A stretch of DNA of 64,000 nt from Ruminococcus sp. Phil11 (GCA_001940925.1 MSGZ01000009.1:175908-239907); one strand, 5' to 3'; shown: positions 7,775-17,323, numbered from the stretch's first letter. The notes: generated by a model not told the origin, from the letters alone. Translations and numbers: made by a program.

Positions 7775-9532
7775 ATGATGATGCATATAATGATCGTTGA
7801 TGATGACGCTGCCAACCTGCGGACGGCAGGGCATATTCTCAGCAAAAATCAGATGCGCGTGACCGCACTCGGCTCCGGAAGCGCACTGCTGGAAAGCATC
7901 CGCAGCGACGATCTGCCGGACCTGATTTTGCTGGATATCAAAATGCCGGAGATGGACGGCTTTGAGGCATTGTCGCTTCTCCGGGAAAAGGAGAAAGCAC
8001 TCGGGATCGGGGAGATCCCGGTGATCTTTCTGACGGCCGACGAAGCCCCCGATACGGAACGGCTGGGCTTTGAGGCCGGTGTCTCCGATTACATCCGCAA
8101 GCCGTTTGATCCGGATATCCTGCTCCGGCGCGTCAGCAATATTGTGTCGAAGGAGAAGCGTCTCAGCTCGCTGCGTTCCGAAGCGGATACCGACAAGCTG
8201 ACCGGATTCCTGAACAAAGCCGCCGCCGCAAGAGCGATGACGGCGCTCTGCGCATCCGATCTCGGCTGTCTGATGCTGGTCGATCTGGATTCGTTCAAGC
8301 TGGTCAACGATCTGTTCGGACACAAAACGGGAGACAATGTGCTCATCTGTTTTTCAGCGATCCTGCGCGGTGCCGCACCGGAGGGCAGCGTCATCGGCAG
8401 GATCGGCGGTGATGAGTTCACCGTATTTTCCAGCGGAATGCAGACGGAGGAGGAAGTTGCCGTATTTGCGAAGCGCATCAATGACGAGCTTGTCGCCAAG
8501 GCGAAGGAGCTCATGGGCGAGGATATGGGCATTCCGCTCGGTGCGTCTGTCGGTGCGGTGTTTGTCCCGCAGCACGGTGACGATTACGAATCCCTGTTCC
8601 GGCTGGCCGATCAGGCAATGTATCATGTAAAGAAAAACGGCAAGCACGGGTATTCGCTCTACCGTGCGGAAATCGCGCCGGAGGACATGATGCAGGCCTC
8701 TGCGCATGATATCGAAAAGCTTTCCGAGATCCTCGGGGAGCGTTCCGTGCCGAACATGGCTTTGCAGCTTGACAAGGATGCGTTCTCTTATGTCTACCGC
8801 TATATCATGCGCTATATGATCCGCAATCAGCGCACGCTTTATAAGGTGCTGTTTACACTCCTGCCGGAGCCGGACACCCCCGAACGCGATTACAAATCAA
8901 ACTGTGATGCCTTCGGCAGTCATATCCGCGCATCGCTCCGGAAAACGGATATTCTGATGCGCAACCGGTTCAATCAGTATTTTGTACTGCTGACCGATAT
9001 CCGCAGAAACGACATTGAGATCGTGACCGGCAATATCATGCGGCGGTGGAAGCTGAACGGCGGTGCAGGGCTTTCCGTCGCGTATGAGACGGAATTTGTC
9101 TGTGTTGATCTCACGGTGCCGAAGCGGACCGACGAGCTGCGGATCGTTGCCGCAGATGATGACGAGCAGGTTCTGCGGCTGATCGGCAATACGCTCAGCA
9201 AAGCAGGATTCCGGGTCTCTGCCGTGAAGTCCGGACGGGCACTGCTGAAATATCTCTCGGAGCAGACGCCGGATCTGATCCTGCTCGACGCGCAGATGCC
9301 GGAGCAGGACGGCTTTGATACGATACAGCAGCTCCGTGCGGTCAAGGATACTGCGGAGCCCCCCGTTATCTTCCTGACGGATGTCAGTGATCCGGAGACC
9401 GAACAGCGTTGTCTCTCGCTCGGTGCCGCAGAGATCATCCGGAAGCCTGTTCTGCCGGAGCTTCTGCTTCACAGAGTCCGCAATGTGATTGAGCTTGCTG
9501 CGCGGCGCGGCATCGTCCGTGCAAGAAACTGA
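7775..9532 (+). CDS. REC-GGDEF-REC signalling protein (putative diguanylate cyclase)
   Basis: This 585-residue cytoplasmic protein has four parts. An N-terminal receiver (MIVDDDAANLR, phosphorylatable Asp in LILLDIKMPEMDG, Lys in IRKPF) is followed by a GGDEF domain with intact RIGGDEFTVF and the preceding DLDSFKLVND. Residues 330-450 look like a second, degenerate GGDEF unit (SLRKTDILMRNRFNQYFVLL, no GGDEF). A C-terminal receiver ends the chain (AADDDEQVLRL, LILLDAQMPEQDG, IRKPV). The family makes cyclic di-GMP, so phosphorylation by the neighbouring hybrid kinases could gate synthesis; that link is inferred. Three ATG codons open the frame and GGAGG lies just before the first. The gene is followed after 29 bases by a hybrid kinase. 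Confidence 0.9.
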   Translation: MMMHIMIVDDDAANLRTAGHILSKNQMRVTALGSGSALLESIRSDDLPDLILLDIKMPEMDGFEALSLLREKEKALGIGEIPVIFLTADEAPDTERLGFEAGVSDYIRKPFDPDILLRRVSNIVSKEKRLSSLRSEADTDKLTGFLNKAAAARAMTALCASDLGCLMLVDLDSFKLVNDLFGHKTGDNVLICFSAILRGAAPEGSVIGRIGGDEFTVFSSGMQTEEEVAVFAKRINDELVAKAKELMGEDMGIPLGASVGAVFVPQHGDDYESLFRLADQAMYHVKKNGKHGYSLYRAEIAPEDMMQASAHDIEKLSEILGERSVPNMALQLDKDAFSYVYRYIMRYMIRNQRTLYKVLFTLLPEPDTPERDYKSNCDAFGSHIRASLRKTDILMRNRFNQYFVLLTDIRRNDIEIVTGNIMRRWKLNGGAGLSVAYETEFVCVDLTVPKRTDELRIVAADDDEQVLRLIGNTLSKAGFRVSAVKSGRALLKYLSEQTPDLILLDAQMPEQDGFDTIQQLRAVKDTAEPPVIFLTDVSDPETEQRCLSLGAAEIIRKPVLPELLLHRVRNVIELAARRGIVRARN

Positions 9533-9561
9533 TCCGTGCAGCATACCAGAGGTAATATACA

Positions 9562-12114
9562 ATGAAATCTCTTGAAAAAAGCAATCTGTTTCAGGCCTCG
9601 CAGCTGACCATTCTGCTGAGCCTCTCGGTCTTTTCCGTGATCCTGGCAGCGGAAGCCGTTCTGATGTCATGGGAGCTCTGGCCGCTGATCCCGATCCTGA
9701 TCGGACTTGTGGTTTCGTGGATGATGCATATTCAGCAGCGTCTGACGGACAAGCAGCGTCTGTGGCTGTATACGACCTTCGTGATGTTCTCGTTTTTCTA
9801 TTACGGCAGTCACAGCACAAGTGTCTTTGATACGGTCGCGGTCATGGCGATGATCATGATTCTGTACACTATGGTCTGTATCAAGCCGCTCACCACGTTC
9901 CTGCAGCTGATCTATTATTTGACGCTCGGCTACGGACTGATGATTCTGCGGCAGGCGGGCGCGGAGTTTGATACGCTGCTCTGGTCGCGTGCGCTGATGA
10001 ACGCCGCCGTAATCACCGCGATCGGCATTATCTCACGGACGATCATTGACAAATGGACGGATGTGGTGGATCATTCGCATGACGAGATCGAAAAGCTGAC
10101 GGATGCGACCGACCGCCTGAACGATTTTCTTGCGAATGTTTCACATGAAACGCGCACGCCGATCAATGCGATCATCGGTCTGACGGGCATCTGCATTGAT
10201 GAGGAGGAGAACGCGGAACGCCGTGCGAATCTGGTTTCCGTGCGGGAGGCCGGCCGCCGCGTCGCGGAGCAGATCAGCGACATTCTCGATTTCACGGAGA
10301 TCGACCGGAAAAAGCTGACGAATCATTATGAGGATTACATGCTGTCCTCCGTGCTGAACGATCTGGTCGAGGAGATCCGTCCGTTCAAGCCGAAGGAGCT
10401 GGAGCTCGTCATTGACGTTGACCCGGCGATCCCGTCTGTCCTGAATACGGATATCAGCAAGCTGCGGAAGATCCTGCGGCATCTGATCATGAACGGCCTT
10501 AAATATACGCATGAGGGCGGCGTGTATGTCCGGCTGTATTCGATTCCGGAGAGCTACGGCGTCAATCTGCTGATCAAGGTGACAGACACTGGCATCGGCA
10601 TGACGGAGGAGGAACAGGAGCGCATCTTCGAGCGGTATTATCAGGCGGATTCCGGCCGGAACCGGCAGGGCGGCGGTCTGGGTCTCGGCATGACGATTGT
10701 GCAGGGCTTTACCGCATCGCTCGGCGGCTTCATCACCGTCAGCAGCAAGCCCGGAGAGGGTACGACCGTTACGGTCAGCCTTCCGCAGAAGGTCGTCGAG
10801 CCGGCAAGCTGCATGTCTATTTCAAAGCCGGACAAGCTCTGTCTCGGTGCCTTCCTGCATCTGGACAAGTATGCGAATCCCAATGTGCGCGAATACTATG
10901 ACATGATGATCCACAATATCGTCAAGGGCTTCGGCGTGCAGATGCACCGCGTAGACAATGCCGCGAATCTGAAAAAGCTGCTTGCTTCCGTACAGCTGAC
11001 GCATCTGTTTATTGCGGAGGAGGAATATGCGACGGCACCGGAGCTGATCGAATCGCTTGCCGCGGAGGTCGTGACGGTCGTGGTCGCGAACGACGATTTC
11101 CGGCTTCCGGAGGGCTCAAAGGCAAGGATCATGGTCAAGCCGTTCTACTGCTTCCCGGTCGCGGCCGTGCTGAATGCCGAACGGGATCTGAACGTGCTGG
11201 ATGAACGGATCATCTTCCCGGGCACACGCGCACTTGTTGTCGATGACGAGCCGATGAACCTGACGGTCGCGCAAAACATTTTCGCGCGCTACGGCATGAA
11301 GGTCACGACAGCGGATTCCGGCAGTGAAGCGGTCGAGCTGTGCAGGGAAAACAGCTTTGACATTGTCTTTATGGATCATATGATGCCCGGCATGGACGGC
11401 GTCGAAGCACTGAAGCGGATCCGCTCCAATAAGAATTATGCGGAGATACCGATCGTTGCGCTGACGGCCAATGCGGTCAGCACGGCAAGGGAGACGTTCT
11501 TAGCCGCCGGATTTGACGGCTTTGTCAGCAAGCCGATCGAGCTGATTGATCTCGAACGCGTACTGCGGAAGGTGCTGCGGAAATCGCTTGTGACCGAATC
11601 GGCAGTCCGGCCGGAACCGCTGACGGCGCAGCCGCAGGAACCGGCACAGAGCCCTGCGGCGCAGCCGGTATCCGTTCTGCAGCAGCTTGAGACCTGCGGC
11701 CTGAACACAGAGGACGGTCTGAAATACTGCGCAGGCGATGAGGAATTTTATCTTTCGATGCTGCGGCAGTTTGCCGGGGAGTATCCGGAGCGCGCGGAGA
11801 AAATGCAGGGCTTCCTTGCGGAGCATGATCTGAAAAATTATGAGATCCTCGTTCATGCGCTGAAAAGCAATCTGAAAATGCTCGGCAGCGAGGCACTTTC
11901 TGAACGTGCGAAAGAGCTGGAATTTGCGGCAAAGGACGGCAATGAGGCTCTGATCGGAGAAAAGCACGGCGCACTGGCAGCGGATTGCAGTACCCTTGCG
12001 GCAGAGCTGCTTCAGATGCTCGGCGGCACGGAAGCAGCTGAGGAAGATGAGGTCATGGAGTTTCTGCCGGATGACGGTGCCGTGACGGAATTTGAGCCGT
12101 ACAGAGAGGAGTGA
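9562..12114 (+). CDS. Membrane hybrid sensor histidine kinase (HisKA-HATPase-REC-HPt)
   Basis: This 850-residue kinase starts with about five or six membrane helices (residues 12-160) without a large outer domain. The dimerisation/phosphoacceptor domain carries His near residue 195 in FLANVSHETRTPINAI. The ATPase domain shows HLIMNGLKYTHEGG, DTGIGMT and GGGLGLGMTIV. A poorly conserved receiver-like stretch (residues 420-550) precedes a good receiver (TRALVVDDEPMN, Asp near residue 604 in FMDHMMPGMDG). A C-terminal HPt domain has its His near residue 765 in ILVHALKSNLKML. The chain therefore holds a complete His-Asp-His phosphorelay. AGAGGT precedes the start. The next kinase starts four bases after the stop, so the two are cotranslated. 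The stimulus is probably sensed within or close to the membrane. Confidence 0.92.
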   Translation: MKSLEKSNLFQASQLTILLSLSVFSVILAAEAVLMSWELWPLIPILIGLVVSWMMHIQQRLTDKQRLWLYTTFVMFSFFYYGSHSTSVFDTVAVMAMIMILYTMVCIKPLTTFLQLIYYLTLGYGLMILRQAGAEFDTLLWSRALMNAAVITAIGIISRTIIDKWTDVVDHSHDEIEKLTDATDRLNDFLANVSHETRTPINAIIGLTGICIDEEENAERRANLVSVREAGRRVAEQISDILDFTEIDRKKLTNHYEDYMLSSVLNDLVEEIRPFKPKELELVIDVDPAIPSVLNTDISKLRKILRHLIMNGLKYTHEGGVYVRLYSIPESYGVNLLIKVTDTGIGMTEEEQERIFERYYQADSGRNRQGGGLGLGMTIVQGFTASLGGFITVSSKPGEGTTVTVSLPQKVVEPASCMSISKPDKLCLGAFLHLDKYANPNVREYYDMMIHNIVKGFGVQMHRVDNAANLKKLLASVQLTHLFIAEEEYATAPELIESLAAEVVTVVVANDDFRLPEGSKARIMVKPFYCFPVAAVLNAERDLNVLDERIIFPGTRALVVDDEPMNLTVAQNIFARYGMKVTTADSGSEAVELCRENSFDIVFMDHMMPGMDGVEALKRIRSNKNYAEIPIVALTANAVSTARETFLAAGFDGFVSKPIELIDLERVLRKVLRKSLVTESAVRPEPLTAQPQEPAQSPAAQPVSVLQQLETCGLNTEDGLKYCAGDEEFYLSMLRQFAGEYPERAEKMQGFLAEHDLKNYEILVHALKSNLKMLGSEALSERAKELEFAAKDGNEALIGEKHGALAADCSTLAAELLQMLGGTEAAEEDEVMEFLPDDGAVTEFEPYREE

Positions 12115-12118
12115 TGAT

Positions 12119-14806
12119 ATGAGTTCCGGACAGATCAATGGGCTGCTTTTCAGCGATCAGTACCCGCAGAAGGACAGACTGTTTATTCTGATCACCTCAC
12201 TGACGCTGTTTGCATGGTCAGTGAAGCTCGCGGAGATCATCATTGCTGCGGCTCCGGTTTATCACATTCTGTTTCTGGTTTTCAGCATGGTTCTGATTGC
12301 AGCGGTCATGATCCACGCAATCCGCACCGGACGCGGCAAGCTGGGCGCGGCGGCGGTTGCGGTCATCATCTGTCTTGTGTATACGCCGAACGTGTTTTTC
12401 CATGACGGCGGCATTTACGGCGAGGCACCGATCTGGTTCTTGTTCAGCGTGTTTTATATCAGCACCTGTCTAAGCGGCAGAACTATGATCATTTATCTTG
12501 CTGCAGAACTGGCCGAGGCGTTCGGCTGCTGGTACTGCTCGCTCCGATTCCCGGAGATGATCACGCAGGAGTCGGTTTTCTCGGCGCATACCTTCTCGCT
12601 CATCGCGCTGATCCTGACCGGCATGACTGTCAGCATTACGGTCGGCTACCGGAATCTGCTGTACCGGCTGGAGGTCCGGAAGTCACTAGGTCAGAAAAAG
12701 GAGATCGAAGCACTGAACGAGGCGCAGAATCACTTTTTCTCGAGCATGAGCCATGAGATCCGCACGCCGATCAACACGATCATTGCGCTGAATGAAATGA
12801 TCCTGCGCGAGAATATCAACGACGAGGTCGCGGAGGATGCGGCGAATATCCAGTCCGCCAGTAAGATGCTGCTGCATTTAATCAACGATATTCTGGATAT
12901 GTCCAAGTTTGCGTCCGGAAAAATGAAGCTGACGCCGGTCGTGTACAATCCGGGCGACATGCTCTCGGAGATCGTCGGAATGCTCTGGATCCGCGCAAAG
13001 GAAAAGGGGCTTGATTTTCAGGTGCACGTTTCACCGGATATCCCGGTCGAGCTGCTCGGCGACGAGGTGCGCATCAAGCAGATCCTGATCAATGTGCTGA
13101 ACAACGCGATCAAGTACACGCAGCAGGGCTCTGTCTCCCTGACGATCGAGCCCGGCGAGACCGAAAACGGCAGCCTGAATGTCGTGTATTCGGTCAGCGA
13201 TACCGGCATCGGCATCAAGAAGGAGAATATCCCGTATCTGTTCTCCGCGTTCAAGCGTGTGGACGAGGAAAAGAACCGGCATATCGAGGGCACCGGTCTC
13301 GGTCTTTCGATCGTCCGGCAGTTTGTCGATCTCATGGGCGGAAAGATCACGGTCAACAGTATTTATACGAAGGGCTCGACCTTTATCATCGAGATCCCGC
13401 AGAAGATCGTGACGACGCAGAAGATCGGCGAGATCAAAATCGACAGCGAATCCGTACCGGGTCAGCGCAGAGAGCATGTTGCAGGCTTTGAGGCACCGGA
13501 GGCAAAGGTTCTGGTCGTGGATGACAACGCATCGAATCTGCTGGTCGTCTCCAAGTTGCTGCGCGAAACAAAGGTGCAGGTCGAGACCGTTTCCTGCGGT
13601 GAGGATGCATTGAAGCGCACGCTGAATCAGCATTATCATGTGATCTTTATGGATCATCTGATGCCGGAAATGGACGGCATTGAATGCCTGAAAGCGATCC
13701 GGTCGCAGATCGGCGGTCAGTGCAAGGAATCCAAGATCGTCGTGCTGACAGCCAATGCGGGCAGCGAAAACAAGGTGCTGTATGAAAAGGCGGGCTTTGA
13801 CGGTTATCTGACGAAGCCGATCACCGGTGACATTCTGGAAAAGGAGCTCTACCGGCTGCTGCCGCGGAATCTTGCATTCACAACCGGAAACGGCGAGGAC
13901 ATCCTGCGGGAGACCGTCTCGTGGATGAAGAAGGAACAGCGGAAAAAGACCGTCGCGATCACAACGGAAAGCGTTGCCGATCTGCCGCAGGAGATCATTG
14001 AGCGTTACGGCATCGCTGTTCTGCCGCACATGGTCTGCACGGCAGAGGGCGATTTCCTGGACGGCGTCGAGATCGAAACAAAGGGTCTGCTGGACTATAT
14101 GAATGACCGGGAGCGGAAGGTACGCACCGGCATTCCGGATGTCCAGACGGTTGAAGCGTTTTTCGCGAAGCAGCTGACCACGGCAAATAACATCATCCAT
14201 ATTTCCATTTCAGGGGCGCTGACAAACAGCGGCTGCACGATCGCGCAGGAGGCGGCAAGAGCCTTCAACAATGTGACGGTCATTGACTCCGGGCATCTTT
14301 CCAGCGGACAGGGGCTCATGGTGATCGAGGCCTGCCGCATGGCAGAGGACGGCAAAAGCCCCGAGGAGATCCGTGAGCATCTGGAGCACATGAAATCGCG
14401 GATCCATACCAGCTTTGTTGTGGACAGCCTTGATTTTCTTGCGCGTGCAGAGCAGGTGAGCAGCCGGGTCGCAGGCGTGACAAAGGCACTCATGGCAAAG
14501 CCCGTGCTGGTTCTGAAGCACGGAAGAATGGGCGTCGGAAAGGTGTTTTTCGGTGCACGCGAAAATGTCTGGAAGCAGTATATCCGGTCCGTGCTGCGGT
14601 CGCCGTCGTCCATTGACCGCCGCATTCTGTTCGTGACATATGTCGGCATCACAAACCGGGATATGGAATGGATCCGGAATCAGGTGGAGAAGCGCGCGAA
14701 GTTTGAGAATATCTATTTTCAGCAGGCATCGCCTGTTATTGCCGTGAACTGCGGCAGCGGGACCTTCGGGCTGCTTGTCCGGGATGCGGATGCGCGGAAC
14801 GAATAG
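12119..14806 (+). CDS. Hybrid histidine kinase fused to a DegV/FakB-type fatty-acid-binding domain
   Basis: The protein has 895 residues. About six membrane helices (residues 15-180) precede a HisKA domain with His near residue 212 (FFSSMSHEIRTPINT). An ATPase domain follows (NVLNNAIKYTQQG, DTGIGIKKENI, GTGLGLSIVRQF), then a receiver with Asp near residue 512 (FMDHLMPEMDG). From about residue 610 to the end it is a complete DegV/EDD domain: KTVAITTESVADLP, then HISISGALTNSGC, TVIDSGHLSSGQGLMV and a C-terminal CGSGTFGLL. In Firmicutes this fold (FakB) binds a fatty acid for the FakA kinase. The fusion suggests a phosphorelay coupled to acyl-chain status. Start 12119 has GAGAGGAG in front; an upstream ATG at 12092 lacks one. 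No DNA-binding output is encoded nearby. Confidence 0.85.
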   Translation: MSSGQINGLLFSDQYPQKDRLFILITSLTLFAWSVKLAEIIIAAAPVYHILFLVFSMVLIAAVMIHAIRTGRGKLGAAAVAVIICLVYTPNVFFHDGGIYGEAPIWFLFSVFYISTCLSGRTMIIYLAAELAEAFGCWYCSLRFPEMITQESVFSAHTFSLIALILTGMTVSITVGYRNLLYRLEVRKSLGQKKEIEALNEAQNHFFSSMSHEIRTPINTIIALNEMILRENINDEVAEDAANIQSASKMLLHLINDILDMSKFASGKMKLTPVVYNPGDMLSEIVGMLWIRAKEKGLDFQVHVSPDIPVELLGDEVRIKQILINVLNNAIKYTQQGSVSLTIEPGETENGSLNVVYSVSDTGIGIKKENIPYLFSAFKRVDEEKNRHIEGTGLGLSIVRQFVDLMGGKITVNSIYTKGSTFIIEIPQKIVTTQKIGEIKIDSESVPGQRREHVAGFEAPEAKVLVVDDNASNLLVVSKLLRETKVQVETVSCGEDALKRTLNQHYHVIFMDHLMPEMDGIECLKAIRSQIGGQCKESKIVVLTANAGSENKVLYEKAGFDGYLTKPITGDILEKELYRLLPRNLAFTTGNGEDILRETVSWMKKEQRKKTVAITTESVADLPQEIIERYGIAVLPHMVCTAEGDFLDGVEIETKGLLDYMNDRERKVRTGIPDVQTVEAFFAKQLTTANNIIHISISGALTNSGCTIAQEAARAFNNVTVIDSGHLSSGQGLMVIEACRMAEDGKSPEEIREHLEHMKSRIHTSFVVDSLDFLARAEQVSSRVAGVTKALMAKPVLVLKHGRMGVGKVFFGARENVWKQYIRSVLRSPSSIDRRILFVTYVGITNRDMEWIRNQVEKRAKFENIYFQQASPVIAVNCGSGTFGLLVRDADARNE

Positions 14807-14925
14807 CAGCAAAACACTGCATCAGGAACAGTCTCCCTGCGGCGCGGGGAGGCTGCTTTATGTGCGGTATGCAGTCCTGCATACAATCATCAGACAATGC
14901 GGCATATATTCGGTATCATAATGCA

Positions 14926-14954
14926 TTGCAGGCCGCGGATTTGTATAGTACAAT
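14926..14954 (+). promoter_or_regulatory. Promoter of the LacI/AraC hybrid regulator
   Basis: TTGCAG (14926-14931) and TACAAT (14949-14954) are separated by 17 bases. The -10 element overlaps the palindrome at 14941-14953, so binding there would block transcription. Confidence 0.65.
14941..14953. promoter_or_regulatory. Putative operator TTGTA-N3-TACAA
   Basis: A perfect 5-3-5 inverted repeat (TTGTA TAG TACAA) covers the -10 box of the regulator gene. The same palindrome occurs over the -10 box of the downstream GH30/GH43 gene (17250-17262). This suggests autoregulation and shared control. Confidence 0.5.
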
Positions 14955-14993
14955 AGAAGCAGAAGGAAAACTGTCAGCAGGGGGAGGTGTACC

Positions 14994-17198
14994 ATGAAAA
15001 ACGGGAACTGTCTGATCGGCGTGATCGGCGCAGAGGTCAGCAGCATTGAGCAGCGGCGGATCCTGTCCGGCATCATCACGCGTGCGCAGGAAGCCGGTGC
15101 GCAGACGGTCGTGATCTCAAATCTCTATAACCCGTTCGACGAAGATCAGGGGGATGCAGCCGAAAACCGGATCTATGAGCTGATTGCCGGAGAGAGCTTC
15201 GATGCGCTGATCGTTCTGTCGGAATCCTTTGTGAATCACACGCTCCGGCTGAAGATCCGGGCGCAGCTGCTGAAACGGAACATGATCCCGCTGATTTTTG
15301 TCGGGGCCAGTCTGCCGGAATTTGAGGAAATGCATTTTCCTGGCATCAATACCAGCGATGAAAATGATCTGGAAGCGATCACGGATTATCTGATCGAACA
15401 GTGCGGCTTCCGGCAGATCTCGCTGCTGACAGGACCGCTTTCGCTTGATATTTCACATGTCCGCATCGGCGGATACCGGAAATCCCTTGAAAAGCACGGG
15501 ATCCCGTATGAAAGCGATCTGGTGATCGAGGGCAATTTCTGGTATGATGCCGGAGAAAAGCTCGCGCAGGAATATCTCCGCGGCATCCGTCCCGAGCCGG
15601 AGGCACTGATCTGCTCCAATGACTATATGGCGTTCGGCCTGCTGGATGCCTTTGCGGATATCGGCGAGGATGTATCTTCACACATGGCGGTCATCGGTTA
15701 TGAGTTCATTCCGCAGCGCAATCTGCACACGCCGCTGCTGATGACCTACCGGCGGAACCGGAGCGGGCTCGGTGCGGCTGCTGCGGATATTCTGCTGCAG
15801 CAGCTCAGTGAGGAGCCGCAGCGCCCGTTTGAGCCGCCGACCGGTGCCCTGATCGGCGGATTCAGCTGCCCCTGTGATCCGGCTTTGATCCGGCCGCATG
15901 AGGAGCTTGCGGCTGCCCGTCTGACGCAGCAGTTTGCAGAATGGAATCTCGGCTCCGGTATGGAGTACAGATTGACCGAGTGCAGAAGCATTGAGCAGTT
16001 TGCAGAGATCATGGGCGAGTTTCTGTATCTTGTACGGGATGCGGCGGATGTTGTGCTGTGCCTGTTTGAGAATTGGTACAGACATGCGGACACCGAAAAC
16101 GGCAAGCTGATCTGCCGGAACATCAATCCGTGGGCGGATCATACAGTCTTTACGGTTGACCGGATGGCACTGCCCGGCATGATCCGGCGGTACAAAAAAG
16201 CCGCAGCTGGGTACATCAATCCGATCTGTTTCAAGGAGCATCTGCTCGGTTACTGCATGGTGTGGTACGACAAGCCGGACACTTACGATGAGATCTATCT
16301 GCACTGGCTGAAAACGGTCGCGAACGGCCTTGAGTTTCTGCGGCTGAAGGGCGATGTGCGTTTTTTGCTCCAGTGCCGGACATTATCGCCGTCCTTTGAC
16401 AGCCTGACCGGCATGTTCAGCGCGGACGGTCTGCGGGATGCCTATCAGCTCATGCTGAATGCGCAGCAGCCGCAGCATGTGACTGCGGTCGCGTTCCGTC
16501 TGCTGTTCGGGCAAAACGCCCGCAATACAACCGTGCAGGCGAGGGAAACGGTCAGCAGTCTGATGGCTGCGGCCGCGGCGGTCAAGCGGTTCCACGGGAG
16601 CGGCGGCATCATCGGGCGCATCTCGGAATATGAGTTCCTGCTGCTGTTCGGTGCCTGTGATATGCCTGCGGAGATACTAGCAGATTCTATTTATACAGAA
16701 ATGATGTATGATGCGGATTTTATCCGGTATTCCGGGCGCGATGACCGCCTGTGCTGCAGCTGTGTCTTTCTGCCTGAACAGACCGGAACGGACGAGATAC
16801 TGGCGGAGATGACCGCCCGGCTTGACAGCATCCAGAATGCGCAGGACGAGCGCGCGCGTCAGCCGCATTATCATGAGCTGAAAGCACTGCACGACCGGCT
16901 GTATCGGGAACCGCTCTGCGAGATCAGCCTTACCGATGCGGCGGACGCCATGTGCATGAATATCAACCATTTCAACCGCATATACGGCCGCAGCTTCGGG
17001 GTCAGCTTTCATCAGGATCATATCCTTGCGCGGCTTCGCCTGGCAAAGCATTTGCTGATCTCCGGGGAACAGACTGTTGCGGAGATCGCAGAAGCCTGCG
17101 GCTATACCGACAGCAAGTATTTTATCCGGCAGTTTACGGCGGAAACTGCTTTTTCGCCGAAGCAGTACCGGCAGGCTGTCCGGAATTATTTGGGATGA
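14994..17198 (+). CDS. XylR-like regulator: LacI-type sensor domain with C-terminal AraC DNA-binding domain
   Basis: This 734-residue cytoplasmic regulator opens with a periplasmic-binding-protein fold of LacI/GalR type (NCLIGVIGAEVSSIEQRRILSG, FDALIVLSES, GFRQISLLTGP, ALICSNDYMAFGLLDAF, then MAVIGYEF). A central part of about 300 residues is not recognised with certainty but has GGDEF-like spacing without the catalytic motif. The last hundred residues are a two-helix AraC domain (ISLTDAADAMCMNINHFNRIYG and VAEIAEACGYTDSKYFIRQF). This is the architecture of sugar-responsive XylR proteins. It precedes the xylanolytic gene at 17336, shares a promoter palindrome with it, and is probably its activator or repressor with a pentose-type ligand. 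GGGGGAGG precedes ATG 14994. Confidence 0.88.
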   Translation: MKNGNCLIGVIGAEVSSIEQRRILSGIITRAQEAGAQTVVISNLYNPFDEDQGDAAENRIYELIAGESFDALIVLSESFVNHTLRLKIRAQLLKRNMIPLIFVGASLPEFEEMHFPGINTSDENDLEAITDYLIEQCGFRQISLLTGPLSLDISHVRIGGYRKSLEKHGIPYESDLVIEGNFWYDAGEKLAQEYLRGIRPEPEALICSNDYMAFGLLDAFADIGEDVSSHMAVIGYEFIPQRNLHTPLLMTYRRNRSGLGAAAADILLQQLSEEPQRPFEPPTGALIGGFSCPCDPALIRPHEELAAARLTQQFAEWNLGSGMEYRLTECRSIEQFAEIMGEFLYLVRDAADVVLCLFENWYRHADTENGKLICRNINPWADHTVFTVDRMALPGMIRRYKKAAAGYINPICFKEHLLGYCMVWYDKPDTYDEIYLHWLKTVANGLEFLRLKGDVRFLLQCRTLSPSFDSLTGMFSADGLRDAYQLMLNAQQPQHVTAVAFRLLFGQNARNTTVQARETVSSLMAAAAAVKRFHGSGGIIGRISEYEFLLLFGACDMPAEILADSIYTEMMYDADFIRYSGRDDRLCCSCVFLPEQTGTDEILAEMTARLDSIQNAQDERARQPHYHELKALHDRLYREPLCEISLTDAADAMCMNINHFNRIYGRSFGVSFHQDHILARLRLAKHLLISGEQTVAEIAEACGYTDSKYFIRQFTAETAFSPKQYRQAVRNYLG

Positions 17199-17234
17199 AT
17201 GCGGATTTTATCCACCTATTACGGATTTTATGAG

Positions 17235-17263
17235 TTGACGAACACCCCCTTGTATTGTACAAT
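17235..17263 (+). promoter_or_regulatory. Promoter of the GH30/GH43 gene
   Basis: TTGACG (17235-17240) and TACAAT (17258-17263) are separated by 17 bases. A leader of about 65 bases then precedes the start at 17336. Confidence 0.7.
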
Positions 17264-17323
17264 GGAATTGGCAGTCCGAATGGGAAACGGGTTGTCAATA
17301 CAAATTCCGATGTATACGATACA
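17250..17323. promoter_or_regulatory. Two putative operators flanking the transcription start of the GH30/GH43 gene
   Basis: Site 1 (17250-17262) is TTGTA-TTG-TACAA over the -10 box and matches the site in front of the regulator gene. Site 2 (17311-17323) is TGTAT-ACG-ATACA in the leader, with the same 5-3-5 geometry. Paired sites about 60 bases apart fit a dimeric AraC/LacI-type regulator. Confidence 0.45.
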
